Assembly (NCBI GenBank): GCA_002729725.1
Contig: PBYS01000070.1
Coordinates: 1-54,058 of the forward strand
Length of the DNA: 54,058 bases
Source of the DNA: Puniceicoccaceae bacterium
Lineage (GTDB): Bacteria; Verrucomicrobiota; Verrucomicrobiia; Opitutales; Coraliomargaritaceae
Reading direction: 5' to 3'
The notes below the pieces were generated by a model. That model was not told the DNA's origin and did not search any database. It was given only the letters and a program-made list of their open reading frames with translations. Position numbers and translations under genes: made by a program. Of the stretch, positions 8,815 through 18,355 are shown one piece after another. Position 1 is the first letter of the stretch. The number at the start of each line of letters is the position of its first letter.

Positions 8815-9507
8815 TCAAGCCTCAGGGATCGTTTCGGCTAGGTTTCGCTTCAAGTTGTTTAAGCGTTCTGTCGGGCCCGTATTGGTGGTTTTGCGGTGTA
8901 GGATAAGTTGGATACGTTGGTCAAAGTCCTTCATGCGGCGTTGGTAGCGCTTGCGGCTTGTGAATGCAGTCCAACGGTTTGCTGAGCGTGGTTTGCGGCC
9001 GAGGCCGTCGATCAAAATCAGGCGCATCTCATCTCCAAGGTTTTTAATGACCAAATTGTGGGGAATGAGGTCCCTGGTTGGGGGGGGCTGTATGCTCCAA
9101 TCGTCCTTAAAGTTTTCGATGCTTCTTTCGGCTGCGGCGTCTAGTCCGTGTTTCCAGATGTATTGCTCGAGTGTCTGAGAGATCAGGCCATCTGAATCGG
9201 AGATCAAGCTGGTGGAGTGAGCGAGGCCTAAGTCGGTTTCAATCATGCCAAAGCTCTGGGGGATATGGCGGCGAATGGCTTCAGGATAATTCGTGTTCAG
9301 GTGGTTGAGGACTTCGAGTTCAACTAGGTTCTCGTCAAAGTATTTGAGCGGGCGCAGGTTCGATGGGAATTTTTTTTCTTTACGGCGCAGTTCGGGTGTC
9401 CGGTCCTGGCGCAGCACTTTTAAGCAACGGTCAGCGTGGTGGGGATGGCGGTAGCAAATCCGATTTCCTCCTGAACCGAATGGTATGTTGTGGCTGATTT
9501 TTAGCAT
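8815..9507 (-). CDS. yrbL: YrbL-like kinase-fold protein
   Basis: The 230 residues match the YrbL family (PhoP network protein), a small protein-kinase-like fold. The N-terminus has a glycine-rich loop, FGSGGNRICYRHP, followed by a lysine in CLKVL. The C-terminal half has RDLIPHNLVIKNLG and LILIDGLG, equivalent to the catalytic loop and metal-binding aspartate. It lies 6 bases after the stop of the CgeB-like glycosyltransferase gene and ends the three-gene unit 11459-8815. In polysaccharide loci such kinase folds can act on a sugar or lipid acceptor (as the Kdo kinase KdkA does), but the role of YrbL itself is not settled. Confidence 0.65.
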   Translation of the reverse strand: MLKISHNIPFGSGGNRICYRHPHHADRCLKVLRQDRTPELRRKEKKFPSNLRPLKYFDENLVELEVLNHLNTNYPEAIRRHIPQSFGMIETDLGLAHSTSLISDSDGLISQTLEQYIWKHGLDAAAERSIENFKDDWSIQPPPTRDLIPHNLVIKNLGDEMRLILIDGLGRKPRSANRWTAFTSRKRYQRRMKDFDQRIQLILHRKTTNTGPTERLNNLKRNLAETIPEA

Positions 9508-9513
9508 TTGTCG

Positions 9514-10539
9514 CTACCGGAATACGGCTTCCTTCCAAATGTAATCATGAGAATAGGGCAGCCCTAATGCTGTCTCTACCATGAAGCTGACGACGTGTTG
9601 TCCTGAAAAATGTTCGTGATAGTGCGCGCGGCCTGCTGCGGCTACGGATTGGCGCAGGGCATCGTCACTGTTGAATGCCTTTGCTTTTCGGACTAGATCG
9701 TCTTTGTCTTTGAAAAAGGCGACGTGCTCGTCGGTAAAGAATTTGCGCATGTCTCCTTTGTCCCAGAGAAAGGTGAGTAATCCATTTCCCATTAACTGTG
9801 CGATGCGGTCGGACGAGTAGAGTGGCCAGCCCTCATAACGGTTGAGGTTTAGAGCCATTTTGCTAGTGGCGAGGAGTTCGTCGTAGCCATTGCCATAGAT
9901 GCAGGGCTTGCCGTATAGACCATAGGATTCAAAAGTAAGATGATCTTTTAGCTCTGGGCTGATTGCTTCCAAGAAGCTGTAACGGTCATCCGACTTGTTG
10001 CCGCGGCCAACGAAGAGTAAGTCGCGCTCGAACTTGTCTTTTTGTGAATTGTCCTGATCGTCCATCCCTGGGTCTGTGGCGTTCGGTATGTATCCGACGA
10101 CATTTTTGCCAGTGGCAAATTGTTTTAAGGGTTCGCCTGCGGTGCTCACAAAGATCGCGTCGACGACTTCTTTGCGGTGTTCGATCATTGCAACATTACG
10201 TTCGCGCCAGAGTGGATCAATATTACGATAGATTATGGGAATGCTCGGGAAGCGCTGCTTTATGATTTTGAGGGTCTGGTTGGTTAGCAGATCGCAGTGC
10301 CCCATTAGTATGGCGTCTGGGGTGAAGTTTTCAACGGTTTCGATGAAGCGTTTGTTGGCTGCCTTAACGCCTAAAGGCTTGATGGCCAATGGTGCTTCAA
10401 ATTTCGCAATGTCGCGATCACTGTATTCGCAGACTTTCCAGTTGTTGCGAATCATGCCGTTAAACAGGCGGCGACCTGTTGATACTTTAAGCCGCCCGTA
10501 GCGTCGAATCATTAAGTTGTCTGCATGTAGTATCCGCAT
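9514..10539 (-). CDS. CgeB-like GT-B glycosyltransferase
   Basis: The protein has 341 residues. The order is an N-terminal Rossmann part (MRILHADNLMIRRYG), a hinge around IPNATDPG, and a C-terminal domain with DLLFVGRGNKSDDRYSFLE, ALNLNRYEGWPLYSSDRIAQLMGNG and a final GRAHYHEHFS. This matches the glyco_trans_1_2/CgeB-like family. The start overlaps the stop of the upstream gene (TAATG at 10541-10537), so the two are likely translationally coupled. Acceptor and sugar are unknown. Confidence 0.75.
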   Translation of the reverse strand: MRILHADNLMIRRYGRLKVSTGRRLFNGMIRNNWKVCEYSDRDIAKFEAPLAIKPLGVKAANKRFIETVENFTPDAILMGHCDLLTNQTLKIIKQRFPSIPIIYRNIDPLWRERNVAMIEHRKEVVDAIFVSTAGEPLKQFATGKNVVGYIPNATDPGMDDQDNSQKDKFERDLLFVGRGNKSDDRYSFLEAISPELKDHLTFESYGLYGKPCIYGNGYDELLATSKMALNLNRYEGWPLYSSDRIAQLMGNGLLTFLWDKGDMRKFFTDEHVAFFKDKDDLVRKAKAFNSDDALRQSVAAAGRAHYHEHFSGQHVVSFMVETALGLPYSHDYIWKEAVFR

Positions 10540-11459
10540 TATTTGCTGCCTTCTAATTGGGCCCAGAGATCATAGTGATCGAAGACGCATTTAATCTTAT
10601 GGTCGTTTCCAGTCCCGTTTTTTTTGTTTTCACGTTTTAGTGAAAACTCCTGGGTTCCTTCGATTGGCAGAAAGCGCGAACTCCAGGGGCGGCAGTCCTT
10701 TACTTGTGCGCACTGGATCCCTTTTTTTAGGCTCATTGCCTTCAGCCAGATGTCGTCTGCGTTCGGGCAACGTTTAAGGAAGGCGTCTTTGTTAATCACA
10801 TCTATGTCTAGGCATCCTGGGAAATAAAGAACTCCGCCTACGCCAGTTGGGAATATGAGCAGGGATGGACTTGAATCAACGTGGTCCCAGTGCCATTCTT
10901 TGTAGGGGGCGAGTTGACCAGTTTTACTAAATCGCATTTTGTGACTGCGATGGCAGTGAATCGCATGTGGGTTTTTCAGAAATGCTCTATAAAGTTGGTC
11001 AACTAAGTAGGGGGGGTATATGAAATCGTCGTCAACGGTAATGACGATACTGTTGGGGTATTTTTGTACGGTGTAGAAGTATTTTGTGTAAGGGCCGAGG
11101 TCCTCCTCGCAAAATAGTATTTCTAGACCACGGCTTTGCTGTTTTTTAAGTGTTGCAGGGATATCTGCTTCCGAGAAGTCCTGTTTTGATATGCAGAGCA
11201 CAATACGGTCGGCTTGGAACGACTGCTGCATCAGGCTTTCGACCGCGATGTAGGTGCTTTCAATGCGTTTGTCGAAGGTCGTTAGTGAAATGACAATCTC
11301 ATGGTCCGAGTTGTTGCGGGTGCCAGGAGTTTTGGAGTGGAGCGTGTGTTCCGTGAGCTGTTGGATGCGAAGTTTTGTCTCCTGGCGTTGCAGCAGACTC
11401 TCTTCTTTACGCCTTTGTTTGGCTCGGCGCTTGTTTTTTAGGAGTGTTCCTATTCTCAT
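10539..11459 (-). CDS. GT-A fold glycosyltransferase
   Basis: The 306-residue protein has a basic N-terminal leader of about 50 residues rich in Lys, Arg and Gln. A GT-A core follows, with EIVISLTTFDKRIESTYIAVESL and the metal-binding DDD in IVITVDDDFIYPP near residue 155. The rest resembles small glycosyltransferases acting on surface glycans (SP_1767/EpsG-like neighbourhood). It opens the unit 11459-8815 and overlaps the next gene by one base pair of its stop codon. The basic leader may bind the membrane, or an internal start could be used; no better start is obvious. Confidence 0.65.
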   Translation of the reverse strand: MRIGTLLKNKRRAKQRRKEESLLQRQETKLRIQQLTEHTLHSKTPGTRNNSDHEIVISLTTFDKRIESTYIAVESLMQQSFQADRIVLCISKQDFSEADIPATLKKQQSRGLEILFCEEDLGPYTKYFYTVQKYPNSIVITVDDDFIYPPYLVDQLYRAFLKNPHAIHCHRSHKMRFSKTGQLAPYKEWHWDHVDSSPSLLIFPTGVGGVLYFPGCLDIDVINKDAFLKRCPNADDIWLKAMSLKKGIQCAQVKDCRPWSSRFLPIEGTQEFSLKRENKKNGTGNDHKIKCVFDHYDLWAQLEGSK

Positions 11460-11542
11460 GGAATCGTATCGTTGTTAAATAGCCCGATGAGTCGATATAA
11501 ATTATTCCCCCTTTTTTGCGTTGGTTGACGCGATGTGCTGCG

Positions 11543-11561
11543 TATAATATATCTTGATATG
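11543..11561 (+). promoter_or_regulatory. Consensus -10 box close to the start codon
   Basis: A perfect TATAAT stands at 11543-11548, 10 bases before the ATG at 11559. A poor -35 (TTGGTT, 11521-11526) lies 16 bases upstream. If this promoter is used, transcription starts at about 11555 and the messenger is almost leaderless. This also argues against a start at 11535. Confidence 0.4.
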
Positions 11562-12599
11562 CGTATTTCTCAGATAATGTTGGGCAAAGGTTTTGGTGGG
11601 GCGGAGCGTTCATTTGTGGACACGGCGCTGGCGCTGGCTGCGCGGGGGCATGCGGTCCAAGCGATTTGTCATGCGAAGTTTTCTAAGCGGGATTTGTTGG
11701 AAAATGTGCCCAATTTGGAGCTCTATAGGGTGAACGCTGGCGGAGAATGGGACTTTTGGACTCCTCGAAAAATTGAGAAGCTCTTGCTGGGATTTGGCGC
11801 GGAGATTGTGCATACGCAGCTCAAGCGAGCGGCTTGGCATGGGGGGCGAGCCGCCAAGCGAGCAGGTGTCCCAGTCGTTGCGAAGCTGCACAATTATGTG
11901 CAGCTTGCACGTTATAAGTATGTGCATACGCTGTTTTGCACGACTCAGGATCAGCGACGCCATGTGCTCGAAGCGAATTGGCCGGAGGACAGAGTTGAAG
12001 TTGTCCCAAATTTTTCGAGAATCGAATCTGTTGATTTCGTCAAAAAAGCCTCAGCAGGGCCACTGCGGATTCTGACTTATGGTCGTTATGTGCCTAAGAA
12101 GGGCTTTGATGTGTTGCTACGTGCCTTTCGCAGTTTATTAGATGCTGGCATCGATGCTCAATTGGTGATTGGGGGACAAGGCAGCGAACTTGCGGCTTTG
12201 CAGGCACTTGCCGCCGAATTGAAACTATCGCAACAGGTGGAACTCGGCGTGTGGATCGATGATGTCTCGGATGCCTTAAGCATGGCCGATTTGTTTGTAC
12301 TTCCTTCATTGGATGAGCCCTTTGGTGTTGTCATGTTGGAGGCGATGGCGAGTGGAGTGCCGATCGTTAGTACGAAGACAAAAGGGCCGTTGGAGGTTCT
12401 GAATGCGGGCACTGCTATTTTAGTGGAAATCGGCAGCGAAGACGACTTATTTAAAGGGATGTTGGCGGTGGCAAATGATCGCCTTGCGGCTGATAAACGG
12501 GCCGAGACTGCTTTGCAACTTTACCGAGATTGTTATTATGAGGCTGCGGTGATTCCGCGTATTGAGGCGCTTTATCGTCGCGTGATTGCTGCTTCATAG
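11559..12599 (+). CDS. GT4 family glycosyltransferase
   Basis: The 346-residue GT-B protein opens with RISQIMLGKGFGGAERSFVDTA, the usual GT4 glycine loop. It carries LTYGRYVPKKGFDVLLRAF for the C-terminal Rossmann domain and the donor-binding E-x7-E in LPSLDEPFGVVMLEAMASGVP. An upstream in-frame start exists at 11535, but it would put eight unlike residues before the conserved strand and lies before the TATAAT box. The ATG at 11559 is therefore chosen. The gene stands alone on the plus strand between leftward units and faces the next GT4 gene tail to tail, with 33 bases between their stops. Confidence 0.85.
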   Translation: MRISQIMLGKGFGGAERSFVDTALALAARGHAVQAICHAKFSKRDLLENVPNLELYRVNAGGEWDFWTPRKIEKLLLGFGAEIVHTQLKRAAWHGGRAAKRAGVPVVAKLHNYVQLARYKYVHTLFCTTQDQRRHVLEANWPEDRVEVVPNFSRIESVDFVKKASAGPLRILTYGRYVPKKGFDVLLRAFRSLLDAGIDAQLVIGGQGSELAALQALAAELKLSQQVELGVWIDDVSDALSMADLFVLPSLDEPFGVVMLEAMASGVPIVSTKTKGPLEVLNAGTAILVEIGSEDDLFKGMLAVANDRLAADKRAETALQLYRDCYYEAAVIPRIEALYRRVIAAS

Positions 12600-12632
12600 C
12601 AGCATTTTAAGGATGCAGAAATACGCGATTGG

Positions 12633-13748
12633 TTACAGCTCGCGTGGAGCTTTATTGAGTTCAGTATAGCTCGTCATGACTGCATTTAGCATGGATTGCA
12701 GGCTGAACTCTTGTCTTTGCGTTACGCTCGGAGGGGCTGCATGCCATGTGCTCAGCAGATTCACCATGGCGCTGTGATCGCCCAGATTGATCTTACCCGC
12801 TGGGAGCAGAGCATCGAGTTGTTCCGCGACTCCGCCATGATCGTAGCCAGCAACTGGTTTACCAATGGATAAGGCTTCGAGTGTGACGCGTCCAAAGGCC
12901 TCGGGATCGGTGGAGCAGGATACGACGACGTCGGAGACGGCCATGATCTCGCGTAAGTCACTGCGGTGTCCCACTAGGGTGATGTCGCGGTCTAAGTCCG
13001 CGGCCTTAATTGCCGCTTTAACTTCCTCGAAAAAATCCATTTTTTTCGGGTGTGGTTCGCCCACTAGTAGGCCGTGCGCGGGGATGCCTTTGGCTTTTAG
13101 GGCTGCAAGCACTTCTATGAAATCGAGCGGTCCCTTCCAGCGGGTGATGCGGCCAGGGAGGGTGATTACGTATTTGTCTTTGAGCTGCGGGTACTTTTGT
13201 TGCCATTCGGTCAGCCATTTTGCATCAGGCTGAAAACCGTAGGGGAATTGCTCTGGAGAGACTCCGCGGTGAATGACGGTGAGTTTCTCGGCAGGAACAT
13301 CGGGATAGTTGTGCCGCACGTAGTCTTTGACACTATTAGAGACGCAGATGACACGCTCGCCGCGAGTCATGATCTTGGAGTAGAGATTGACCGAGTAAAA
13401 GCCGTGTACCGTCGTTATCAGACGTGGGCGCGTTTGTGGGTCCATCTTGCGCCATGCTAGCCAAGCTAGCCATGCGGGGAGGCGTGAGCGTAGGTGGAGG
13501 ATGTCGGGCTGTTCTTGTTCAAATAGCTTTCGCAGCACTTTGACTTGTTTCAGCGAACTGAGGCGCTTTTTGTGGACGGGGAGGGTGATGTGGCGACTAC
13601 CCTCAGCTTCGAGCGACTCCACTTGCCGTCCGCCGTTGGAGATCACAATTGATTCGTGCCCGTTCTCTACGAGGTATTTGCCGACTTCGAGTGTGCCGCG
13701 TTCGACGCCGCCGGAATTGAGCTCTGGTAAGATTTGGATGACTTTCAT
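12633..13748 (-). CDS. GT4 family glycosyltransferase
   Basis: The protein has 371 residues with the GT4 layout: [22 protein letters not shown] at the N-terminus, [14 protein letters not shown] in the middle, [19 protein letters not shown] opening the second Rossmann domain, and [19 protein letters not shown] with the E-x7-E pattern. It resembles lipopolysaccharide core or O-antigen transferases. It follows the ELM1-like gene by 65 bases on the same strand and may share its promoter. Confidence 0.85.
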   Translation of the reverse strand: MKVIQILPELNSGGVERGTLEVGKYLVENGHESIVISNGGRQVESLEAEGSRHITLPVHKKRLSSLKQVKVLRKLFEQEQPDILHLRSRLPAWLAWLAWRKMDPQTRPRLITTVHGFYSVNLYSKIMTRGERVICVSNSVKDYVRHNYPDVPAEKLTVIHRGVSPEQFPYGFQPDAKWLTEWQQKYPQLKDKYVITLPGRITRWKGPLDFIEVLAALKAKGIPAHGLLVGEPHPKKMDFFEEVKAAIKAADLDRDITLVGHRSDLREIMAVSDVVVSCSTDPEAFGRVTLEALSIGKPVAGYDHGGVAEQLDALLPAGKINLGDHSAMVNLLSTWHAAPPSVTQRQEFSLQSMLNAVMTSYTELNKAPREL

Positions 13749-13813
13749 TGAGAAATACGAGATTCAGGACTTTGCTTTGTTTGCAAAGTAAGGCAGCGGT
13801 GGGAACGATCCCC

Positions 13814-14803
13814 TCAAGTTAAAAATTTGGCGACGACGATTTTTGCGATGCGTGCGGCCTCGTTGAGTGGCGGAGGGGCTTTGAAATGTGTCAGGTCAGT
13901 ATGCTCCTTGGAATAGCTTAGAACGTGCTGGCTTTGTTGAAGTGCATCCAGGCCGCGGACGATGCGGGATTCGCCGGCCTTGCGTGGCACTGGCAGCAGG
14001 CCTACTTTAGCGCCGGAACTGAGGGCCTCATACACCATGGAGACGCTGTCTTCGGTCACCCATACGTAGCTGCTGCGGGCGAGTTGCCGGGGGAGCCAGT
14101 CGGCTGCGGTGTCTTCGACGGGGATGACTTCGAGTTGATCGCTGGCGCGTGCTTGCACTTGCTGAAGTTGCTGAAGTTGCTTGGTGGTGTGGCTGGGGCT
14201 GCGGCGCGAGGTGGTCAATTGCCACCGTAAATCTGTGTTGGCGGCTAGGATTGTTGAAATTTGCTCCAAGAGGGCGGCTTCGTCCCAGTTGTGGTGCTGC
14301 GAGGGCCCGCCGATCAGGAAAAGTCCCGCCTGAGGCTCTTTATTGGGGCTGGCCTCGACGGTGTTCATCGCGCCCGTGGTTTGAATGATGTTGGGGCCTT
14401 GGCGTTGATCGTGTGCAGGCACAATACAAAGGTCAAAGAAGCGTGTCAGGCCCTTGGGCGGTGCCATGATCAGCAGCGTGGGGGCCCCCGTCGCTCGGCC
14501 TGCGGCCAATAGGCTGGAGTGGGTTTGACTGCCGGTTGCGATAATGAGGTCGGGCTGCGGCAGCGCTGAGGCTGGGGGGAATATGCCGCGTACTGCCTGC
14601 CACCAGGAGGCTTTGTGCTTGTCGATATCGATCCGTATGGGCTCGATCGCCGTTTGCTTGGACAGGGCGTGTATTAATCCTGAGCTCTGGTTTTCGTGTC
14701 CGCGTTTATGATCGCAGATCTGCCAAATGATCTTTGCTGGAGCCATCCTGTTTTGAAGCTGAGACATAAAATAGGCTGGCATATTGGAAGGGAATAGGGG
14801 CAT
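13814..14803 (-). CDS. ELM1/GtrOC1-family putative glycosyltransferase
   Basis: The 329-residue protein carries the family opening IIWQICDHKRGHENQSSGL, LIIATGSQTHSSLLAAGRATGAPTL, and the C-terminal VWVTEDSVSMVYEALSSGAKVGLLPVP. These define the mitochondrial-fission ELM1-like family, a GT-B fold group found in many Gram-negative bacteria near LPS genes. Better starts may be ATG 14767 or 14746, since the conserved part begins at AKIIWQ; the 14803 start adds a non-conserved leader. A perfect AGAAAATATTTTCT palindrome lies 12 bases upstream of 14803. The function of bacterial members is not proven. Confidence 0.7.
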   Translation of the reverse strand: MPLFPSNMPAYFMSQLQNRMAPAKIIWQICDHKRGHENQSSGLIHALSKQTAIEPIRIDIDKHKASWWQAVRGIFPPASALPQPDLIIATGSQTHSSLLAAGRATGAPTLLIMAPPKGLTRFFDLCIVPAHDQRQGPNIIQTTGAMNTVEASPNKEPQAGLFLIGGPSQHHNWDEAALLEQISTILAANTDLRWQLTTSRRSPSHTTKQLQQLQQVQARASDQLEVIPVEDTAADWLPRQLARSSYVWVTEDSVSMVYEALSSGAKVGLLPVPRKAGESRIVRGLDALQQSQHVLSYSKEHTDLTHFKAPPPLNEAARIAKIVVAKFLT

Positions 14804-14814
14804 TGCGAACTATT

Positions 14815-14828
14815 AGAAAATATTTTCT
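14815..14828. promoter_or_regulatory. Perfect 14-bp palindrome between divergent genes
   Basis: AGAAAATATTTTCT reads the same on both strands. It lies in the 78-base gap between the ELM1-like gene and the SNF2 helicase gene, so it may be an operator or a bidirectional promoter element. No -35/-10 assignment was secure. Confidence 0.35.
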
Positions 14829-14881
14829 TCGATTTAACGCTCGTCACTGCATCTCATTCGGGTATTGAGTCGACGATTGCA

Positions 14882-17800
14882 ATGACGACTACTGCTACAG
14901 GAAAACTAGAAGGGCTGGAAGGCTTCGAAAAACTCGATATTGGAGAGCTTTATTACATCGGTGACCGCCGGTATATTGATCAAGGCTTGGCTTACTACCG
15001 TCAATTCGCGGTGGAAGGCTTGGAATGGGATGGCCAGCAGAAGCGTATGACTGCGCTGGTGCAGGGGCGACGCTTCAATGCCTATGAAGTGGTGCTCCAG
15101 GTGTGCGATGGGCGTCTTGTCCATGAGTGTGAATGCTCGGTCTGGGAGTCTACAGGGGGCTGTAAGCATGCTGTGGCAGCTGCGGCTGCGATGTTTCTTT
15201 CGGTGCAAGGCGTGAGTGTCGGTGGGCAGTCCATGCCGGACGATTATGCTCAAGAATTGCGTAAGCAGTTGGGCTACAGTGATGTGGGGGGCGAGGGCCA
15301 CCATGGCGAAGCGGAGGTGCCGCAGCAAGTCGCGGAGTTCCACTTAATGGAGGTGGATAATAATGGAAATTTGGGCTTCAGCATCGAGGGCTCTGTGCCC
15401 AAGGACTTCTTGAGCTCCTTTGGCATTGTTTTGGCTAGTAGTTATGGCTTTCGCGTCTCTCGAGAGTTTGTTTTAGATGCCCCTGAAGCTCAGTTGCAGA
15501 GTTTTCTAGAGGAGGCCGAAGCGGCTAATATCGCGGTGCTGAACCTTTTGGATGGTGAGCCGCACCCCTTAGTGATGGAGGCGGGCACTGCGCATCTGGA
15601 AATTCAGCATACGCTGCTCGAGGATCGTGTTGTGCGTCGTATGTGCTTTTTTGATACGACTGGCCTGGAATTGGATGTGGTGCATTTGATTCCTAATAGT
15701 TCTTACGTTCTGCTGGGCGAAGGGAGTCTTTGCAAGGTGAACTCAAACGGGCTTGGAGCCGCGGGGAACCTAGGGCCGATCCGTATGGAGCTGGAAGTGG
15801 AGGCTTTTAACGAGCAGAATTTGACTCCGAACTCTTCCAACGAATCCTATTTGTTTGCGGTCAAAGGCAGCAAAAAGAAGCCGCGCGCTATGAAGCCGAA
15901 GCAGATACGGCTTGAACTCGATTTGACCGCGATGGAAAACGTGGCGGGGGAATGGGAGGCTTTTGAATTTGATCTCTGTTTGAATCTCGACGGCTATCGG
16001 GTGGAGCTGTATGAGCTGGTCTCGCGTTTTTTGGCGCCGACCTTGCATGCCTATGGGGGCAAGTTACTGAGTGCGAAGCGTCGGGTGCGCAGTCTGTGCG
16101 ACTTGCTGCGTCGGGTGCTTTCTTCGAATTTGCCTGCGAATGATCTCGAGTTGGAAAATTATGCTGCGGATTATCCGGAGCTCTTCGATGTGAACTATCG
16201 CGTCGGCGTGTGTGAAATCGCGGAGAAGCTGGTGCAGGTACTTGAAGCCTACGATGCGGATTATGAAGTGACGGTGGCGGATGATGCGAGGCAGCGCTGG
16301 TTGCGTGGTCACTTGGATTTACGCAAACTTGCGATGTTGCTGTTCAGTGTCAGTGATGCTTGCAGTCGTTCCGATCTTCTCAATTTGGAAGAGGGTTCCA
16401 TTGAGCTGGCGCACCCGGAGGCGGGGGCGGAAGCTTTGCAGCGTATAGTTTCGGTCTGCCGCACTTTGGGGGTTCAAGTGCAATTTAACGAGCAGGCGAT
16501 TCGTTCGGAGCCGCTGAGTATCTCAGTGGATACGCGGGCCTCGGGCTCGGATATCGACTGGTTTCAGTTGCACCCCTCGATTCGTTGCGGCGACCGCACG
16601 ATCAAGCCTGAGGAGTGGCAAAAACTGATTTTGGGGCAGCTCTTGATTGAGGATAAAGACGGTAGCCTGATCATGCCTCAGATCGAAGGTGGCGAGGGCG
16701 GCCTTGAAATGTTGGCGGAGCTCTTGCGCCCGCAGCGCCAGAAGCCGGATGGCACGAAAGCGGAGGCCGACGATACCTTGCAAGTCTCGCGTCTCGAGAT
16801 GCTGGATTGGATCATGTTGCGCAAGCATGGCGTGCATGTGACTTTGCCTGAAGAAGCTGAGAATTTATTTTCGAGTTTATCGCAGTTTAATGGCGTGGGT
16901 GATTTTGTGAAGCCGACCACATTGAACGCTGACTTGCGCCCTTACCAGGAAGAGGGCTGCGCGTGGATCGATTTCCTTTATCATCATCGCTTTGGCGCTT
17001 GCTTGGCTGATGATATGGGACTCGGCAAAACCGTGCAGACGATCGGCTTCCTTGCGCGTTATTTCGAGCAGAACCCAAATCTGACACGTGCCAGTGTCTT
17101 GATTGTGCTGCCACCCAGCTTGGTCTTTAACTGGCAGGAGGAATTTGTTCGCTTCGCTCCTAGTCTGAAAGTGGTGGATTGTTTACGCAAATCAGCCTGG
17201 CATGATGCCTTGCGGGAGGCGCAGGTGATCTTGACGACCTATGACCGAGTGCGGCTGGATCTAGAGGCAATGGAGGGAACTCGTTTTGAAATTGTGGTCT
17301 TCGATGAGGCGCACAACCTCAAGAATGTGTCGGCGGCTCGCACTAAAGCGGCGGCGCATATCAATCGTCGTTTTACGCTTTGCTTGACGGGGACTCCAGT
17401 GGAGAATAACGCGTCCGAGTTTTATTCTGTGATGTCGGCCGCGGTGCCAGGTATTTTTGGTACTTTAAAGGCCTTTAAAGAATACTTCCGGGAAGCACCC
17501 GATCGTATTTTGGGGCGCTCTCGTCCGTTTATCCTGCGTCGCACAAAAGATAAAATTCTTAAGGACTTGCCGAAGAAGGAGGAACATGAGCTGTTCCTCG
17601 AAATGTCGCCGATGCAAAAAGAGATCTATACCCGCACGGTGGCAGAGGTCAAAGCAGAGGTGGCGGAGGCATACGAAGACCGTCCTGAGCAGCAAGCGGG
17701 CATCGTGGCACTGGCTGCGATCCTGCGTCTGCGTCAAGTTTGTGTAAGTCCGGAGTTGCTGGGGAAGCACATGCCCGAGCATGCGCCTAAGTTCAGTTAC

Positions 17801-18304
17801 ATGGCTGACAAGCTCGAGGAGCTACAAGCTGAAGGGCATGGCGCACTCATCTTCAGTCAATTCATTGGCGGGCTGGATCAGATGGAAGCCATTGCCAAAG
17901 AGCGTGGGATCGACTATTTACGCATGGACGGGCGCACGCCTGTATCAAAGCGCAAAGAGATCGTGCGCTCTTTCCAAAGCGGAAACGGTCCGGCATTTTT
18001 CTTTATCAGTCTCAAGACTGGGGGCGTCGGCTTGAATTTGACGCGTGCCAACTACGTATTCCATCTTGATCCGTGGTGGAACCCGGCCGTTGAGAATCAA
18101 GCCAGCGACCGTGCGCACCGTATCGGGCAGACGCGTTCAGTTTTTGTGCAGCGTTTGATTATGCAGCACAGCATCGAGGCACGTATGTTGGAGCTCAAGG
18201 CTCGTAAGGCTGAGTTGTTTAAGCAGTTGGTCGAAGAGCCAGGCGCTAAGGCCGCTAAGGCTGGCCTGAATCGTGATGACTTTGATTACTTGCTCAATGG
18301 CTAA
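14882..18304 (+). CDS. SWIM zinc finger SNF2-family helicase
   Basis: The 1140-residue protein has an N-terminal SWIM finger with C83, C85, C94 and H96 (CxC-x8-CxH). A long middle region follows that is not recognised. The C-terminal third is a Swi2/Snf2 ATPase: DDMGLGKTVQTIGF near 710, DEAHN near 809, LTGTPVENNASEFYS, and the second lobe SLKTGGVGLNLTRANYVFHLDPWWNP with RAHRIGQTRSVFV. Bacterial members are thought to remodel protein-DNA complexes, possibly RNA polymerase or damaged DNA. It faces recQ tail to tail, with 40 bases between them. Confidence 0.9.
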   Translation: MTTTATGKLEGLEGFEKLDIGELYYIGDRRYIDQGLAYYRQFAVEGLEWDGQQKRMTALVQGRRFNAYEVVLQVCDGRLVHECECSVWESTGGCKHAVAAAAAMFLSVQGVSVGGQSMPDDYAQELRKQLGYSDVGGEGHHGEAEVPQQVAEFHLMEVDNNGNLGFSIEGSVPKDFLSSFGIVLASSYGFRVSREFVLDAPEAQLQSFLEEAEAANIAVLNLLDGEPHPLVMEAGTAHLEIQHTLLEDRVVRRMCFFDTTGLELDVVHLIPNSSYVLLGEGSLCKVNSNGLGAAGNLGPIRMELEVEAFNEQNLTPNSSNESYLFAVKGSKKKPRAMKPKQIRLELDLTAMENVAGEWEAFEFDLCLNLDGYRVELYELVSRFLAPTLHAYGGKLLSAKRRVRSLCDLLRRVLSSNLPANDLELENYAADYPELFDVNYRVGVCEIAEKLVQVLEAYDADYEVTVADDARQRWLRGHLDLRKLAMLLFSVSDACSRSDLLNLEEGSIELAHPEAGAEALQRIVSVCRTLGVQVQFNEQAIRSEPLSISVDTRASGSDIDWFQLHPSIRCGDRTIKPEEWQKLILGQLLIEDKDGSLIMPQIEGGEGGLEMLAELLRPQRQKPDGTKAEADDTLQVSRLEMLDWIMLRKHGVHVTLPEEAENLFSSLSQFNGVGDFVKPTTLNADLRPYQEEGCAWIDFLYHHRFGACLADDMGLGKTVQTIGFLARYFEQNPNLTRASVLIVLPPSLVFNWQEEFVRFAPSLKVVDCLRKSAWHDALREAQVILTTYDRVRLDLEAMEGTRFEIVVFDEAHNLKNVSAARTKAAAHINRRFTLCLTGTPVENNASEFYSVMSAAVPGIFGTLKAFKEYFREAPDRILGRSRPFILRRTKDKILKDLPKKEEHELFLEMSPMQKEIYTRTVAEVKAEVAEAYEDRPEQQAGIVALAAILRLRQVCVSPELLGKHMPEHAPKFSYMADKLEELQAEGHGALIFSQFIGGLDQMEAIAKERGIDYLRMDGRTPVSKRKEIVRSFQSGNGPAFFFISLKTGGVGLNLTRANYVFHLDPWWNPAVENQASDRAHRIGQTRSVFVQRLIMQHSIEARMLELKARKAELFKQLVEEPGAKAAKAGLNRDDFDYLLNG

Positions 18305-18332
18305 GGCACTTCGGATCCGCTGCGACCAAGTT

Positions 18333-18355
18333 ACATCGAATTCATCATTCGATGT
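18333..18355. terminator. Hairpin between convergent SNF2 and recQ genes
   Basis: ACATCGAAT, a five-base loop TCATC, and ATTCGATGT form a perfect 9-bp stem. The hairpin overlaps the last codons of recQ and follows the SNF2 stop by 28 bases. No T-run follows on either strand, so it would be at best a weak bidirectional terminator. Confidence 0.35.

Noticed and set aside
11525..11548. TTGACG plus TATAAT as a full promoter
   Set aside because: The spacer would be 12 bases, too short; only the -10 box is kept, with a weak -35 at 11521.
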